This document shows positions 1 through 7,689 of a stretch of 64,000 nucleotides of DNA, piece by piece; within the stretch, counting starts at the first letter, position 1, and every line of letters begins with the position of its first letter. The notes under the pieces are model-generated. The model did no database searches. It was not told the origin of the DNA and worked only from the letters and a program-made list of their open reading frames with translations. The DNA is from Bin87 sp965220505 (GTDB taxonomy: Bacteria > Chloroflexota > Dehalococcoidia > Lucifugimonadales > UBA3495). The translations under genes and the position numbers were made by a program. Location: the NCBI GenBank assembly GCA_965220505.1, contig CBDCQE010000003.1, forward strand, positions 310,001 to 374,000, given 5' to 3'.

Positions 1-885
1 GGCCTCGGGTACGAGGCGTTGGCGGAAATCAACCCCAGGCTGGTGTACGCCAGCATCTCCGGGTTCGGAGGGACCGGCCCGTACCGCAACCGGGGCGGGT
101 TCGACCTGGTGGCCCAGGGCATGAGCGGGTTGATGTCAATCACCGGCTTCCCGGGCGGGCCGCCGGCCAAGGTGGGCGTGCCGATCACGGACATCGGCGC
201 GGGCAGCTTCACGGCGTTCGGCATCCTTGCGGCATACATCCACGCCCAACGCACGGGACAGGGCCAGCAGGTTGACGGGTCGCTGCTGGAAGCCGGCATC
301 GCCTTCACGGTGTGGGAGTCGTCGGAATACTTCGCCAACGGAGAGATACCCGGGCCGCTGGGGTCGGCGCACCGGGTCAACGCGCCGTACCAGGCACTGC
401 GCACGAAGGACGGCTACATCAACATCGGCGCGGCCTCGCAACCGACGTGGGAGCAGTTCTGCCGGGCCATCGGCCAGGAGGCGCTGATCGAGGACGAACG
501 GTACCTGGAGCCCAACGACCGCAAGGCCCGGGAGACGGAACTAGCGGAGTTGCTGGAGGCCATCCTGTGCGAGCACACCACGGCGCACTGGATGGAGCAT
601 CTGGAGGCGGCCGGCGTGGTGGCCGGGCCTATCTACGACATGGAGCAGGTGTACAGCGACGAGCAGGTGTTGGCGAGGGAGATGAAGGTGACGCTGGACG
701 ACCCGGAGCTGGGCGAGCTGAATCACATCGGCGTCCCGGTGAAATTGTCGGCGACGCCAGGGAGCATCCGGCACCGCGGCCCGTCGTTGGGCCAGCACAG
801 CCGGGAGGTATTGGCCGAGCACGGGTACAACGCGACGGAAATCGAAGGGCTGGTTGAGGGGAAGACGGTGGCAACTTCCCAGTAG
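1..885 (+). CDS. CaiB/BaiF family III CoA-transferase, 5' end outside the window
   Basis: The reading frame is open from base 1, so this is the C-terminal 294 residues of a roughly 400-residue CoA-transferase. Family members move CoA between a donor thioester and a carboxylic acid. The family hallmarks visible are the GFGGTGPYRNRGGFD segment, the PITDIGAG stretch with the presumed catalytic Asp 21 residues before TGQGQ, the VDGSLLEA segment and the usual C-terminal LGQHSREVL motif. The substrate cannot be told from sequence. The gene converges on another CaiB gene with only 25 bp between the stop codons. The TTG at base 19 is an internal codon, not a start. Confidence 0.9.
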   Translation, partial: GLGYEALAEINPRLVYASISGFGGTGPYRNRGGFDLVAQGMSGLMSITGFPGGPPAKVGVPITDIGAGSFTAFGILAAYIHAQRTGQGQQVDGSLLEAGIAFTVWESSEYFANGEIPGPLGSAHRVNAPYQALRTKDGYINIGAASQPTWEQFCRAIGQEALIEDERYLEPNDRKARETELAELLEAILCEHTTAHWMEHLEAAGVVAGPIYDMEQVYSDEQVLAREMKVTLDDPELGELNHIGVPVKLSATPGSIRHRGPSLGQHSREVLAEHGYNATEIEGLVEGKTVATSQ

Positions 886-910
886 CGACTAGGGTAACGG
901 CTGATATTAC

Positions 911-2302
911 TTATACCGGCGGCCGGCTCGGGTAGTCAGTATCGTAGTCCACCGTCCAGCCCAGCTCCACCTGGCGGTCCAGGGGAACCGAGGCGGGGAT
1001 GCGCGCTCCGGCCAGGGTTTGGCCGATAGCCTCTGCTGATTCCAGGTCTGCGATGTGCGCGGCGGCGAGGCCCAGCAGGTTGGACAGGACGTACTCGTTG
1101 TCCTCGCCGAGCATGGGAGCTGGCTTGCGGATGCGAACGTCGTTGCCGGACATGCGCCAACCGCGCGTCAGGTACTCCCGGCGACCGAGTCCCGTCTGCG
1201 GGTGATGCTCCACGGGCTCGAAATAGCCCCGTTCTCGGAAGTGCGGGTCACCGAGCATGTCCCGCCCATCCAGAACCGGGCCGGCGGGGACCCCGGCGTT
1301 TTGCAGCGTGTCCATCACCTCGTATTTGGTGCGCGAGGACGTCCATTGCGAAATGATTTCATCCAGCGCATCCTGGTTGCCGTGGCGGGTGACCGGATCG
1401 GCGAATCGGGAGTCAACCGCAAGATCCGGCTGACCGATTGCATCGCAGAAGGCCCGCCAGTCGGAATCGTCGCGCACGGCGATCACGGCCCACTGGTCGT
1501 TGCCCTGGCAGGAGTAGCACCCGTGGGGCGACATCGTTTCGTGCCGGTTGCCCAGGCGGCGGGCGCGGCGTCCGTTGAAGGCGTAATCCAGGACGCCCTC
1601 GCCCAGGAAGGACACGCCCACCTGGTACATCGCCAGGTCAATCCACATGCCCTGTCCGGTCTTGGCGCGGTGGATCAGGCTGGCCAGCACGGCCAGTTGC
1701 GCTGTCCAGCTGGCGAGGAAATCAGTGTACGAGTTGGCGATCTTGTTGGGCACGGTGCCGGACGAGGTGCGTCCTTCGGCGTCCACGTCCAGATAGCCCA
1801 TGAACGCGCCGGTGCCATGTGTGGGTTCCAGGGCGGTGGCCATGGCGCCGAAGTTGGTCCACGGGCCGGAGTGGCCGTAGCCGGTGTTGGACACCATGAT
1901 CAGGTCGGGACGCACGGACTTCAGGTTGGGATAGTCCAGCCCGAACCGTCGCATGACCCGGGGCGTGAAGTTCTCCAGCACCACGTCGGATATCGACACC
2001 AGTTCCCGCAGCACCTCCAGGGCGTCGTCGGAGCGCAGGTCCAGGGTGACGCTGATCTTGCCGTGATTGAGGGTCTGGAAGGTGCCGCCGCGCTCCCAGT
2101 AGAGTTCTCCCGGGTCGTTGTCGGGATAGGGGCCGTTGAGGGTGCGAGTGGTGTCCACGAACTGGTTATGGTGGGTATCGACCTTGATGACCTCGGCGCC
2201 CAGGTCGGCCAGGTAAGCGCCGCAGTAGGGCATGGCGAAGACCCGGCTGAGGTCGACCACGCGGATGCCTTCCAGCGGCAGGTTGCGTTCCGGCGTCGTC
2301 AT
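911..2302 (-). CDS. CaiB/BaiF family III CoA-transferase (catalytic Asp present)
   Basis: A 463-residue protein with the N-terminal Rossmann-like signature GIRVVDLSRVFAMPYCGAYL and LGAEVIKVD, the central GHSGPWTNFG loop, and SYTDFLASW, whose Asp lies exactly 21 residues before TGQG as in active members such as formyl-CoA transferase. The ATG at 2302 overlaps the stop of the upstream CaiB gene by four bases (ATGA), so the pair is almost certainly translationally coupled. The frame stays open upstream of this ATG, but that extension is antisense-like sequence across the neighbouring gene and was discarded. The physiological acid/CoA pair is unknown; the upstream hydratase suggests a short catabolic route on a hydroxyacyl- or enoyl-CoA. 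Confidence 0.92.
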   Translation of the reverse strand: MTTPERNLPLEGIRVVDLSRVFAMPYCGAYLADLGAEVIKVDTHHNQFVDTTRTLNGPYPDNDPGELYWERGGTFQTLNHGKISVTLDLRSDDALEVLRELVSISDVVLENFTPRVMRRFGLDYPNLKSVRPDLIMVSNTGYGHSGPWTNFGAMATALEPTHGTGAFMGYLDVDAEGRTSSGTVPNKIANSYTDFLASWTAQLAVLASLIHRAKTGQGMWIDLAMYQVGVSFLGEGVLDYAFNGRRARRLGNRHETMSPHGCYSCQGNDQWAVIAVRDDSDWRAFCDAIGQPDLAVDSRFADPVTRHGNQDALDEIISQWTSSRTKYEVMDTLQNAGVPAGPVLDGRDMLGDPHFRERGYFEPVEHHPQTGLGRREYLTRGWRMSGNDVRIRKPAPMLGEDNEYVLSNLLGLAAAHIADLESAEAIGQTLAGARIPASVPLDRQVELGWTVDYDTDYPSRPPV

Positions 2303-3510
2303 ATCACTCCCAAAGCCCTGAGTTGGGTCAATTCGCCAGCGGCGCAACCCAGCTCGTCGCCGTAGATTTCGATGTTGTGCTGCCCCAGCAGCGGCGCGTG
2401 GCGACGCACCTGGTAGTCCACACCCGAGAGGCGCGGGCCCATGCCGGGGTATTTGGCCTCGCCGGCTATAGGATGAGATACCGTGCGGAAGAACTCGCGC
2501 TCGTGCAGATGGGGGCAGTCGTGCAGGTCGCCGGCGTCCTGGGCCATGCCGAAGACCAGGCGGCGCTCTCCCGAGGCCTGGTGCAGCGCCTTGCGGTCCC
2601 ATTGGGCCAGCCCTTGCAGCAGCAGGTTGTGGATCTCCTCGCCGAACTCTATGCGGCCGGAACCGGAGGCGAACCGCTCGTCCTGCAGCTCGGGCACCCC
2701 GATCAGCTCGGCCACCGTTGACCACGGCTGGGAACCCTGCACCGAGGGGATCACGTAGCCGTCGCGGGCGGGCATCAGCTCCTCGAAGCCGGAACCGCGC
2801 ACGGGGCGGCGTCCCTTGATGGCCCCCATGTAGTTGTAATAAGGCAGCGCCTGCACCAGATGCGACGCGAGGCACTCCACCGTCGAAACATCAACGGACT
2901 GTCCCTGCCCGGTGAACATGCGCTGGAACAGGGCGGCTGACGTTGCTACCGCCGCGTTGATGCCCGCTACGTAGAAGGACTGGTTCAGAGCGTTGCGCAG
3001 TGGTTCCTGGTCGGAATCTCCGGAGTGGTACATCAGCCCGCTGATGGCGGTGGTCACGATGTCGGTGGCGGCGAAATCACGGTAGGGGCCGGTCTGCCCG
3101 AAGGGTGTGATGGAAGTAGCGATCAGGTTCGGATACCGTGCGCTCAAGGCGTCGGGCTCCAGGCAGGATGGCCTGGCGTCGGGCGGGTAGTTTTCGACCA
3201 ACACGTCCGCCGATTCGAGCAGGCGGTCCAGCAAGCCGGCCCCCGCCACCGTTTCCACATCCAGCGTGATCCCGCGCTTGTTGGTGTTAAGGTAGAGAAA
3301 CGGGATGCTCTTCTCAGGATGGGGGTCGTCGCCGGCGAAGGGACCCATCCGCCGGGCCTCGTCGCCTCCACCCGGCGGCTCTATCTTGACGACGTCGGCG
3401 CCGTAGTCAGCCAGCAGCTTGCCGCAATATGGCGCGGAAACGTACCCGCCCAGCTCCAGCACCCGCACGCCGTCGAGCGGCAGTCCAAAGGGCATGCCGG
3501 CGGCTACCAC
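2299..3510 (-). CDS. CaiB/BaiF family III CoA-transferase homologue lacking the catalytic Asp
   Basis: A 403-residue family III CoA-transferase: GVRVLELGGYVSAPYCGKLL and YGADVVKIEPPGGGD at the N-terminus, TSITPFGQTGPYRDF in the middle, and TGQGQSVDVSTVE. When aligned on the TGxGQ motif against the other four paralogues here, the position of the catalytic Asp holds Phe (NQSFYVAG), so the protein is probably not an active transferase by itself. It starts with GTG at 3510 (an ATG lies 15 bases further in), overlaps the upstream hydratase stop by 7 bp and overlaps the downstream CaiB start by 4 bp. A regulatory or structural subunit of a heteromeric transferase is the simplest reading. Confidence 0.88.
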   Translation of the reverse strand: MVAAGMPFGLPLDGVRVLELGGYVSAPYCGKLLADYGADVVKIEPPGGGDEARRMGPFAGDDPHPEKSIPFLYLNTNKRGITLDVETVAGAGLLDRLLESADVLVENYPPDARPSCLEPDALSARYPNLIATSITPFGQTGPYRDFAATDIVTTAISGLMYHSGDSDQEPLRNALNQSFYVAGINAAVATSAALFQRMFTGQGQSVDVSTVECLASHLVQALPYYNYMGAIKGRRPVRGSGFEELMPARDGYVIPSVQGSQPWSTVAELIGVPELQDERFASGSGRIEFGEEIHNLLLQGLAQWDRKALHQASGERRLVFGMAQDAGDLHDCPHLHEREFFRTVSHPIAGEAKYPGMGPRLSGVDYQVRRHAPLLGQHNIEIYGDELGCAAGELTQLRALGVI

Positions 3511-4574
3511 GGTTCCGCTTCCCAGTCCAGGGGCAACGACTGACCGCGACGAGGCAGGACGACGGTGGCGGTGCCCGACGCGGTCTGGTTGCCCCGGTGG
3601 TTCTGCAGGTTTACGGCGCAGTCCACCAGGCCGTAGCCGTTCTCCTCCCGCTTGCCGGTGATGATGCCGGCGGCGGTCAGGGTGTCGCCGGGGAAGTCCA
3701 TGCCCCGGTGCTCCACGTAGAACCGCCGGAACCAGCCCTCTTCACCGGCGAAATCCAGCAGCAACTGACCAAGGTACTGGTTTTTCAGGGAGCCGTTGAC
3801 CACCACGTTGGGCAGGCCCTGGGTCAGTTGAGCGAAGGGCAGGTCCCAGTGGATGCGGGCGTAGTTGCCGTTGGCGGCAGCCCAGCGGATCAGGTGGGTG
3901 GTGGTCATGGGTCCTTTGATCACCGGCGGGAGGCTGTCGCCCACGGACACGTCCTCGAAGTGCCTCTGCGCTCCGGCTGCTGACTCGGGCTTGGGCAGGA
4001 TCACTTCCGGGTTGGGTGGGGCCACGGCCACGGTGGTCAGGTCATCGGCAACCTGGGCGACGTCGGTGGGCTGCTCGCCGGCGGGCAGGGCGCGGTGGAT
4101 GCTGACGCGGCGGGCGCGGCTGATCTCCGCATCATGCTGGTCGGTTTGGATCTCCTCGCGGACGATGAACACCAGCGCGCCGGAGCGGCCCTGCTTCTCG
4201 AAGATGTCCAGCATACGGAACCGGCGGGTGATCCAGGTACCAACGCGCACCGGAGCGAGGAACTGCCAGTCGCTGCCGCCGTTGAGGCCGTAGCTGTTGA
4301 AGGGCAGAGGGACCTCGAAGTGCCACTCCTGCCCGGCGCCGAAGTATCCGATGGGCGGCGCGATGTCCTTCCAGGCCGCCAGGGGCGGGCAGAGCAGGCT
4401 GCCGAAACGGCTGCGCCCGGCGTAATCGGGGTCGACGTACAGCGGGTTGTAGTCCTCGATGGCGTCGGCGACGTCGTAGGCCATCTCGGCGCTGATGGGG
4501 AACCGGTTGCGCTCGGGCTCCGATTCCGTGCCGATCAGGGCTCGGACTTCGTCGGTGATCAGGCTGCCGGGCAT
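3504..4574 (-). CDS. MaoC-like / FAS1-like double-hotdog hydratase
   Basis: A 356-residue protein with two hotdog-fold halves. The N-terminal half (about 1-150) carries an FAS1-like dehydratase pattern (AIEDYNPLYVDPDYA, FGSLLCPP). The C-terminal half (about 220-350) carries the hydratase-2-like stretch AAANGNYARIHWDLPFA and a later VNGSLKNQYL. Members hydrate or dehydrate acyl-CoA thioesters. The ATG at 4574 is preceded at proper spacing by AAGGAG; longer upstream starts lack this. It is the first gene of a three-gene operon with two overlapping CaiB genes, so a hydratase plus CoA-transferase catabolic pathway is likely. The exact substrate cannot be derived. Confidence 0.85.
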   Translation of the reverse strand: MPGSLITDEVRALIGTESEPERNRFPISAEMAYDVADAIEDYNPLYVDPDYAGRSRFGSLLCPPLAAWKDIAPPIGYFGAGQEWHFEVPLPFNSYGLNGGSDWQFLAPVRVGTWITRRFRMLDIFEKQGRSGALVFIVREEIQTDQHDAEISRARRVSIHRALPAGEQPTDVAQVADDLTTVAVAPPNPEVILPKPESAAGAQRHFEDVSVGDSLPPVIKGPMTTTHLIRWAAANGNYARIHWDLPFAQLTQGLPNVVVNGSLKNQYLGQLLLDFAGEEGWFRRFYVEHRGMDFPGDTLTAAGIITGKREENGYGLVDCAVNLQNHRGNQTASGTATVVLPRRGQSLPLDWEAEPW

Positions 4575-4682
4575 GTGGTTGCTCCTTGTTGGCTCGACTC
4601 GTAAGGTCGCGCGAATTCTAGCCAAACGGGGCGGATTCCACAAACGGGCGGCGGAACTGGAACCGCTACGGTGCTCCAACTG

Positions 4683-5543
4683 CTAGAGCAGCCGAAGTAG
4701 TTCCCGGGTCAACAGCGACACACTGCCGACCACGGTAACCGCCACCACCACGTACCGGAAAACTTGCAGACTGATCCGGTTGGCGATCACCGCCGCCACT
4801 CCTGATCCGGCCAGCACCGCCAGGCTGAGCACTCCGATGTTTTGCGCCGTTGTAAGCGGGATCAGACCGGTCACGAAGAAAAGCAGTAACGCCAGCGCCG
4901 ACGCCAGGAAAAAGTACAGGCCCAGCGTCGCCCGGATGGTATCCCGCGACCAGTCCTGTTCAATGGAATAGAGCCCGGCCAGCGGCGCGCCCACCCCCAG
5001 CGTGGTTACCAGCAGCGTGGCGATGAACCCGCAAACGGGCGCAGCCCATCGACTGCGTGCGCCGGGCAGACGGATCTGGAACAGGCTCATCACCCCCAGC
5101 GCCAGTATGACCACCACGATGGTCAGCCGGAGAACCACCGCATCGGCCCCGTGCAGCAGTAGGACTCCAAGGGGGACCGGTGGCAAACCGGCGACCACGA
5201 AGGGCCAGGATTCCCTCAGCTTCAGGTGCCGCCACGTCTGGATAATGGTCAAGCCGGTGGTGAGCACGACCACGGCGTTGACGATCACCACCGCATCCTG
5301 GGGCGACAGGATGAACAGCATGAAGGGCATGGCCACCGTGCCCAGACCGAAGCTGATCGTTCCCAGCACGATGGCCCCGAAGAACATCGCGGCCAGGCCG
5401 AGGGCCAGTTCCCAGCCAATCAGCATCAGGTTGCCAGTGACCCGGACAGCGTCAACTCGCCGCCTCCGACTGCGCTCTGCATGAATCTCACCGTGAATGA
5501 TTCCATCGCCAGTGTCCGAAGCCGGATCAGTGACGCGGGACAT
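4683..5543 (-). CDS. TSUP (TauE/SafE-like) membrane permease
   Basis: About 286 residues with some eight hydrophobic segments and the internal two-fold pattern of the TauE/SafE/YfcA family: GAIVLGTISFGLGTVAMPF in the first half and CGFIATLLVTTLGVGAPL in the second. Family members export sulfite, sulfoacetate or related anions; the substrate here is unknown. The ATG at 5543 (MSRVTDPASD) was chosen because earlier in-frame starts add low-complexity sequence. Its 5' end faces the divergent CaiB gene at 5690, so both promoters must lie within about 150 bp. It ends 109 bp before the hydratase start on the same strand and may not be co-transcribed with it. Confidence 0.85.
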   Translation of the reverse strand: MSRVTDPASDTGDGIIHGEIHAERSRRRRVDAVRVTGNLMLIGWELALGLAAMFFGAIVLGTISFGLGTVAMPFMLFILSPQDAVVIVNAVVVLTTGLTIIQTWRHLKLRESWPFVVAGLPPVPLGVLLLHGADAVVLRLTIVVVILALGVMSLFQIRLPGARSRWAAPVCGFIATLLVTTLGVGAPLAGLYSIEQDWSRDTIRATLGLYFFLASALALLLFFVTGLIPLTTAQNIGVLSLAVLAGSGVAAVIANRISLQVFRYVVVAVTVVGSVSLLTRELLRLL

Positions 5544-5689
5544 TGTAGACCAGCCTCTCGCCCCGGAAGCACCTGCCATACCGCGAGCGCCGGGACGAAA
5601 CGCGCTATACTCGCGGAGTTGGCAATGGTTCAGGATCGTGGGGTCCGGCGCCGGAGCCATTTCAATCTCGGAAGATCAGGAGCTTGGTG

Positions 5690-6874
5690 ATGTTGGCTAA
5701 CGGCTCGACGGGAGTGTTGGACGGAGTACGGATACTGGAACTGGCCCGCTGGCAGGCGGCGCCCCGGGGCGGGTTGATCCTGCAAGACATGGGCGCGGAG
5801 GTGCTCAAGCTAGAGTGGCGCAAGGGCGCGGACCTGCGGAACTCCGGCCCCTTCGTCGGCGGCATGAGCGTCCAGTTCGCCGCGTACAACCGGGGCAAGA
5901 AGAGCGTGACCCTGAACATGCGCCACGACAAGGGCAAGGACCTGTTCTTCCGGCTGCTGGAGGTCTCCGACGTGGTGCTGGAGAACTTCCGGCCCGGCAC
6001 CATGGAAAAGATGGGGTTCAGCTACGAGGAAATGTGCAAGGTGAACCCCGGCATCATCCTGGCCTCGGTGTCCGGCTTCGGGCAGTACGGGCCGTACCGC
6101 GACCGCCAGTGCTTCGATCCCATCATCCAGGCCATGAGCGGGTTCGGCGACCAGACCGGCCGAGGCTTCGGCGAGCCGATCATGGGCAACGGGCCGGTGA
6201 TGGATCGCACCGCCGCCCTGCACGCCGTCATCGGCATCCTGGGCGCGCTGCGGCACCGCGACCGCACCGGCGAGGGCCAGTGGCTGGAGGTCGCCATGCT
6301 GGACGGCGGCATCACCCTAGAGGAAGTCGCCCTGGCCATGTGCTACGACACGGGCACCAACGACTTCGTGCGGGTGGGCACCTTCCTGCGCTGCAAGGAC
6401 GGCTGGGTCACCACCGGCGCCGCCCGGGCCGGCATGTGGGAACGGATGCTTAGGGTGATGAAGTTCGACGAACTGGCCGAGGATCCGGAATTCGCCGCGC
6501 CCATGTTCGCCACCGACATGGCCGAGATCCGCATGGAATTGCTCCGCGAGTGGTGCGAGGATCGCACGGTGCAGGAGGTGGAGGACGCGCTGGTCGCCGC
6601 CGACATTCCCTTCGGCCCGGTCAAGTCTATCCCCGAGGTGCTGGCCGACAAGCACATGTGGGAGCGTGAGGTGATGATGGAAGCCGACGCCCACGACCCA
6701 CCCGGCAAAAAGGTGCTGGTGCCCGGCCCCACCATCATCAAGTTTTCGAAGACGCCCACCAGCGCCGGCCCCATACCCAAGTACGGCGAGCACAACGGCG
6801 AAATCTACGGCGACCTGCTGGGCATGTCCAGGAAGCAGATGGAAACGCTGGTGGAGGAAGGGGTGATCACCTGA
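5690..6874 (+). CDS. CaiB/BaiF family III CoA-transferase
   Basis: A 394-residue CoA-transferase with GVRILELARWQAAPRGG near the N-terminus, GADLRNSGPF, SGFGQYGPYRDRQCFDP, and VMDRTAAL with the catalytic Asp 21 residues ahead of TGEGQ. The ATG at 5690 sits 7 bases after AGGAG; the in-frame TTG and GTG just upstream would place the ribosome-binding site too close. It is transcribed alone, divergent from the TSUP gene. The substrate is unknown. Confidence 0.92.
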   Translation: MLANGSTGVLDGVRILELARWQAAPRGGLILQDMGAEVLKLEWRKGADLRNSGPFVGGMSVQFAAYNRGKKSVTLNMRHDKGKDLFFRLLEVSDVVLENFRPGTMEKMGFSYEEMCKVNPGIILASVSGFGQYGPYRDRQCFDPIIQAMSGFGDQTGRGFGEPIMGNGPVMDRTAALHAVIGILGALRHRDRTGEGQWLEVAMLDGGITLEEVALAMCYDTGTNDFVRVGTFLRCKDGWVTTGAARAGMWERMLRVMKFDELAEDPEFAAPMFATDMAEIRMELLREWCEDRTVQEVEDALVAADIPFGPVKSIPEVLADKHMWEREVMMEADAHDPPGKKVLVPGPTIIKFSKTPTSAGPIPKYGEHNGEIYGDLLGMSRKQMETLVEEGVIT

Positions 6875-6888
6875 CCTGATCTACAGTC

Positions 6889-6977
6889 ATTGCGAGCGCA
6901 GCGTGGCAATCTTGTCGGAAACAACGGCTGTTGTGCCGGAGCGAGATCGCCACGTCGCTTCGCTCCTCGCGATGACA
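6889..6977. repeat. Imperfect palindromic intergenic repeat
   Basis: The left arm begins TCATTGCGAGCGCAGCG and runs into TGGCAATCTT; the right arm, GAGATCGCCACG to CTCGCGATGAC, is its imperfect reverse complement. The pair would fold into a long hairpin after the CaiB gene. The sequence type (TCATTGCGAG...GGCAATCT) is a widespread non-coding palindrome in bacterial intergenic spaces. It may also act as a transcription terminator. Confidence 0.75.
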
Positions 6978-7000
6978 CTCTCAGGTACGGGATGGGCTAG

Positions 7001-7060
7001 CCGGATTCACCGGGCACCCCGCGCACATCGCGCCCTGGCTGCCGGAGAGTTGAGGCTATG
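7001..7060 (-). repeat. Displaced second copy of the radical SAM gene 3' end
   Basis: Bases 7007-7045 match 7719-7757 at 38 of 39 positions, with 29 identical bases in a row (7007-7035). The matched segment at 7719 is the C-terminal coding end of the radical SAM gene. Read on the minus strand this copy still encodes GSQGAMCAGCPV followed by a different tail and a stop. The DUF433/DUF5615 cassette lies exactly between the two copies. Confidence 0.85.
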
Positions 7061-7061
7061 G

Positions 7062-7409
7062 TCAGCGCAGTTCGATGAAAGCCCCGTGCTCGTCCTCGTA
7101 GAACCGCAGCAACTCGTCGTGATGGACTCGTAACAGATCAGCGATTGTCGCCGTTGGGCAGTTGCCCAGCCCGATGCGAACTACTTTAGGTGGGTGACCC
7201 AGCCGGGCGCCGATGGTCAGGCAATCGGTATCTTTGGTAACAATCACAAAACCGTTGGTTCTGGCGTATTCCCAAATAGCGAGATCTTCTTGATCGGCCA
7301 TACCGGCGAGACGGACATGAGCTGATTCCGGGTACAAGCCTTGGAGCAATGCCACGAGCTGATATGACAGGTTTTGGTCAAACAGCAGCCGCATGGCGGT
7401 TGCCTTCAC
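7062..7409 (-). CDS. DUF5615 PIN-like toxin
   Basis: A 115-residue protein (110 from the ATG at 7394). MRLLFDQNLSYQLV carries the first PIN-like Asp, GMADQEDLAIWEYA the second acidic pair and IVTKDTDC the third, which is the DUF5615 pattern. These proteins are predicted metal-dependent ribonuclease toxins. The GTG start at 7409 overlaps the antitoxin stop by four bases (GTGA), the usual coupling in such pairs. Its stop abuts the displaced copy of the radical SAM 3' end. Confidence 0.88.
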   Translation of the reverse strand: MKATAMRLLFDQNLSYQLVALLQGLYPESAHVRLAGMADQEDLAIWEYARTNGFVIVTKDTDCLTIGARLGHPPKVVRIGLGNCPTATIADLLRVHHDELLRFYEDEHGAFIELR

Positions 7410-7642
7410 CGGTATTTTGACAGGGATACGATGCGCTCTCTGCGGAGGGCGTCGAACTCGTGGCAGGCCAGAATGTCCTCGGGCGTCAGTTCGGGAAAAT
7501 CGGCGAGAACCTCTTCCTCGGTCATCCCGCCGGCCAGGTAGCCCAACACGTCATCAACGGTGATGCGCATGTTGCGGATACAGGCTTGCCCGCTGCGCTT
7601 GCCCGGTTCGATGGTAATCCTGTAGATGTAAGACGGTGGCAT
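7406..7642 (-). CDS. DUF433 antitoxin
   Basis: A 78-residue protein with the DUF433 signature: GQACIRNMRITVDDVLGYLA, then GMTEEEVLADFPELTPEDI, a predicted helix-turn-helix region. DUF433 proteins are the antitoxin and likely autorepressor partners of DUF5615 PIN-like toxins. It overlaps the downstream toxin by 4 bp. It lies 47 bp downstream of the radical SAM stop on the same strand, so read-through transcription is possible. Confidence 0.88.
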   Translation of the reverse strand: MPPSYIYRITIEPGKRSGQACIRNMRITVDDVLGYLAGGMTEEEVLADFPELTPEDILACHEFDALRRERIVSLSKYR

Positions 7643-7689
7643 GATGTCAACCTTTGGTAAGGCGCCGATCGCAACTGCAGTTCAGTTTA

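Noticed and set aside
1055..2365. Long open frame on the plus strand opposite the CaiB gene
   Set aside because: It is antisense to a clearly conserved gene; high-GC codon bias keeps the opposite strand open. The residue pattern is Gly/His/Val-rich with no domain. The same applies to 14926-16710, 31889-33988 and 54748-56136.
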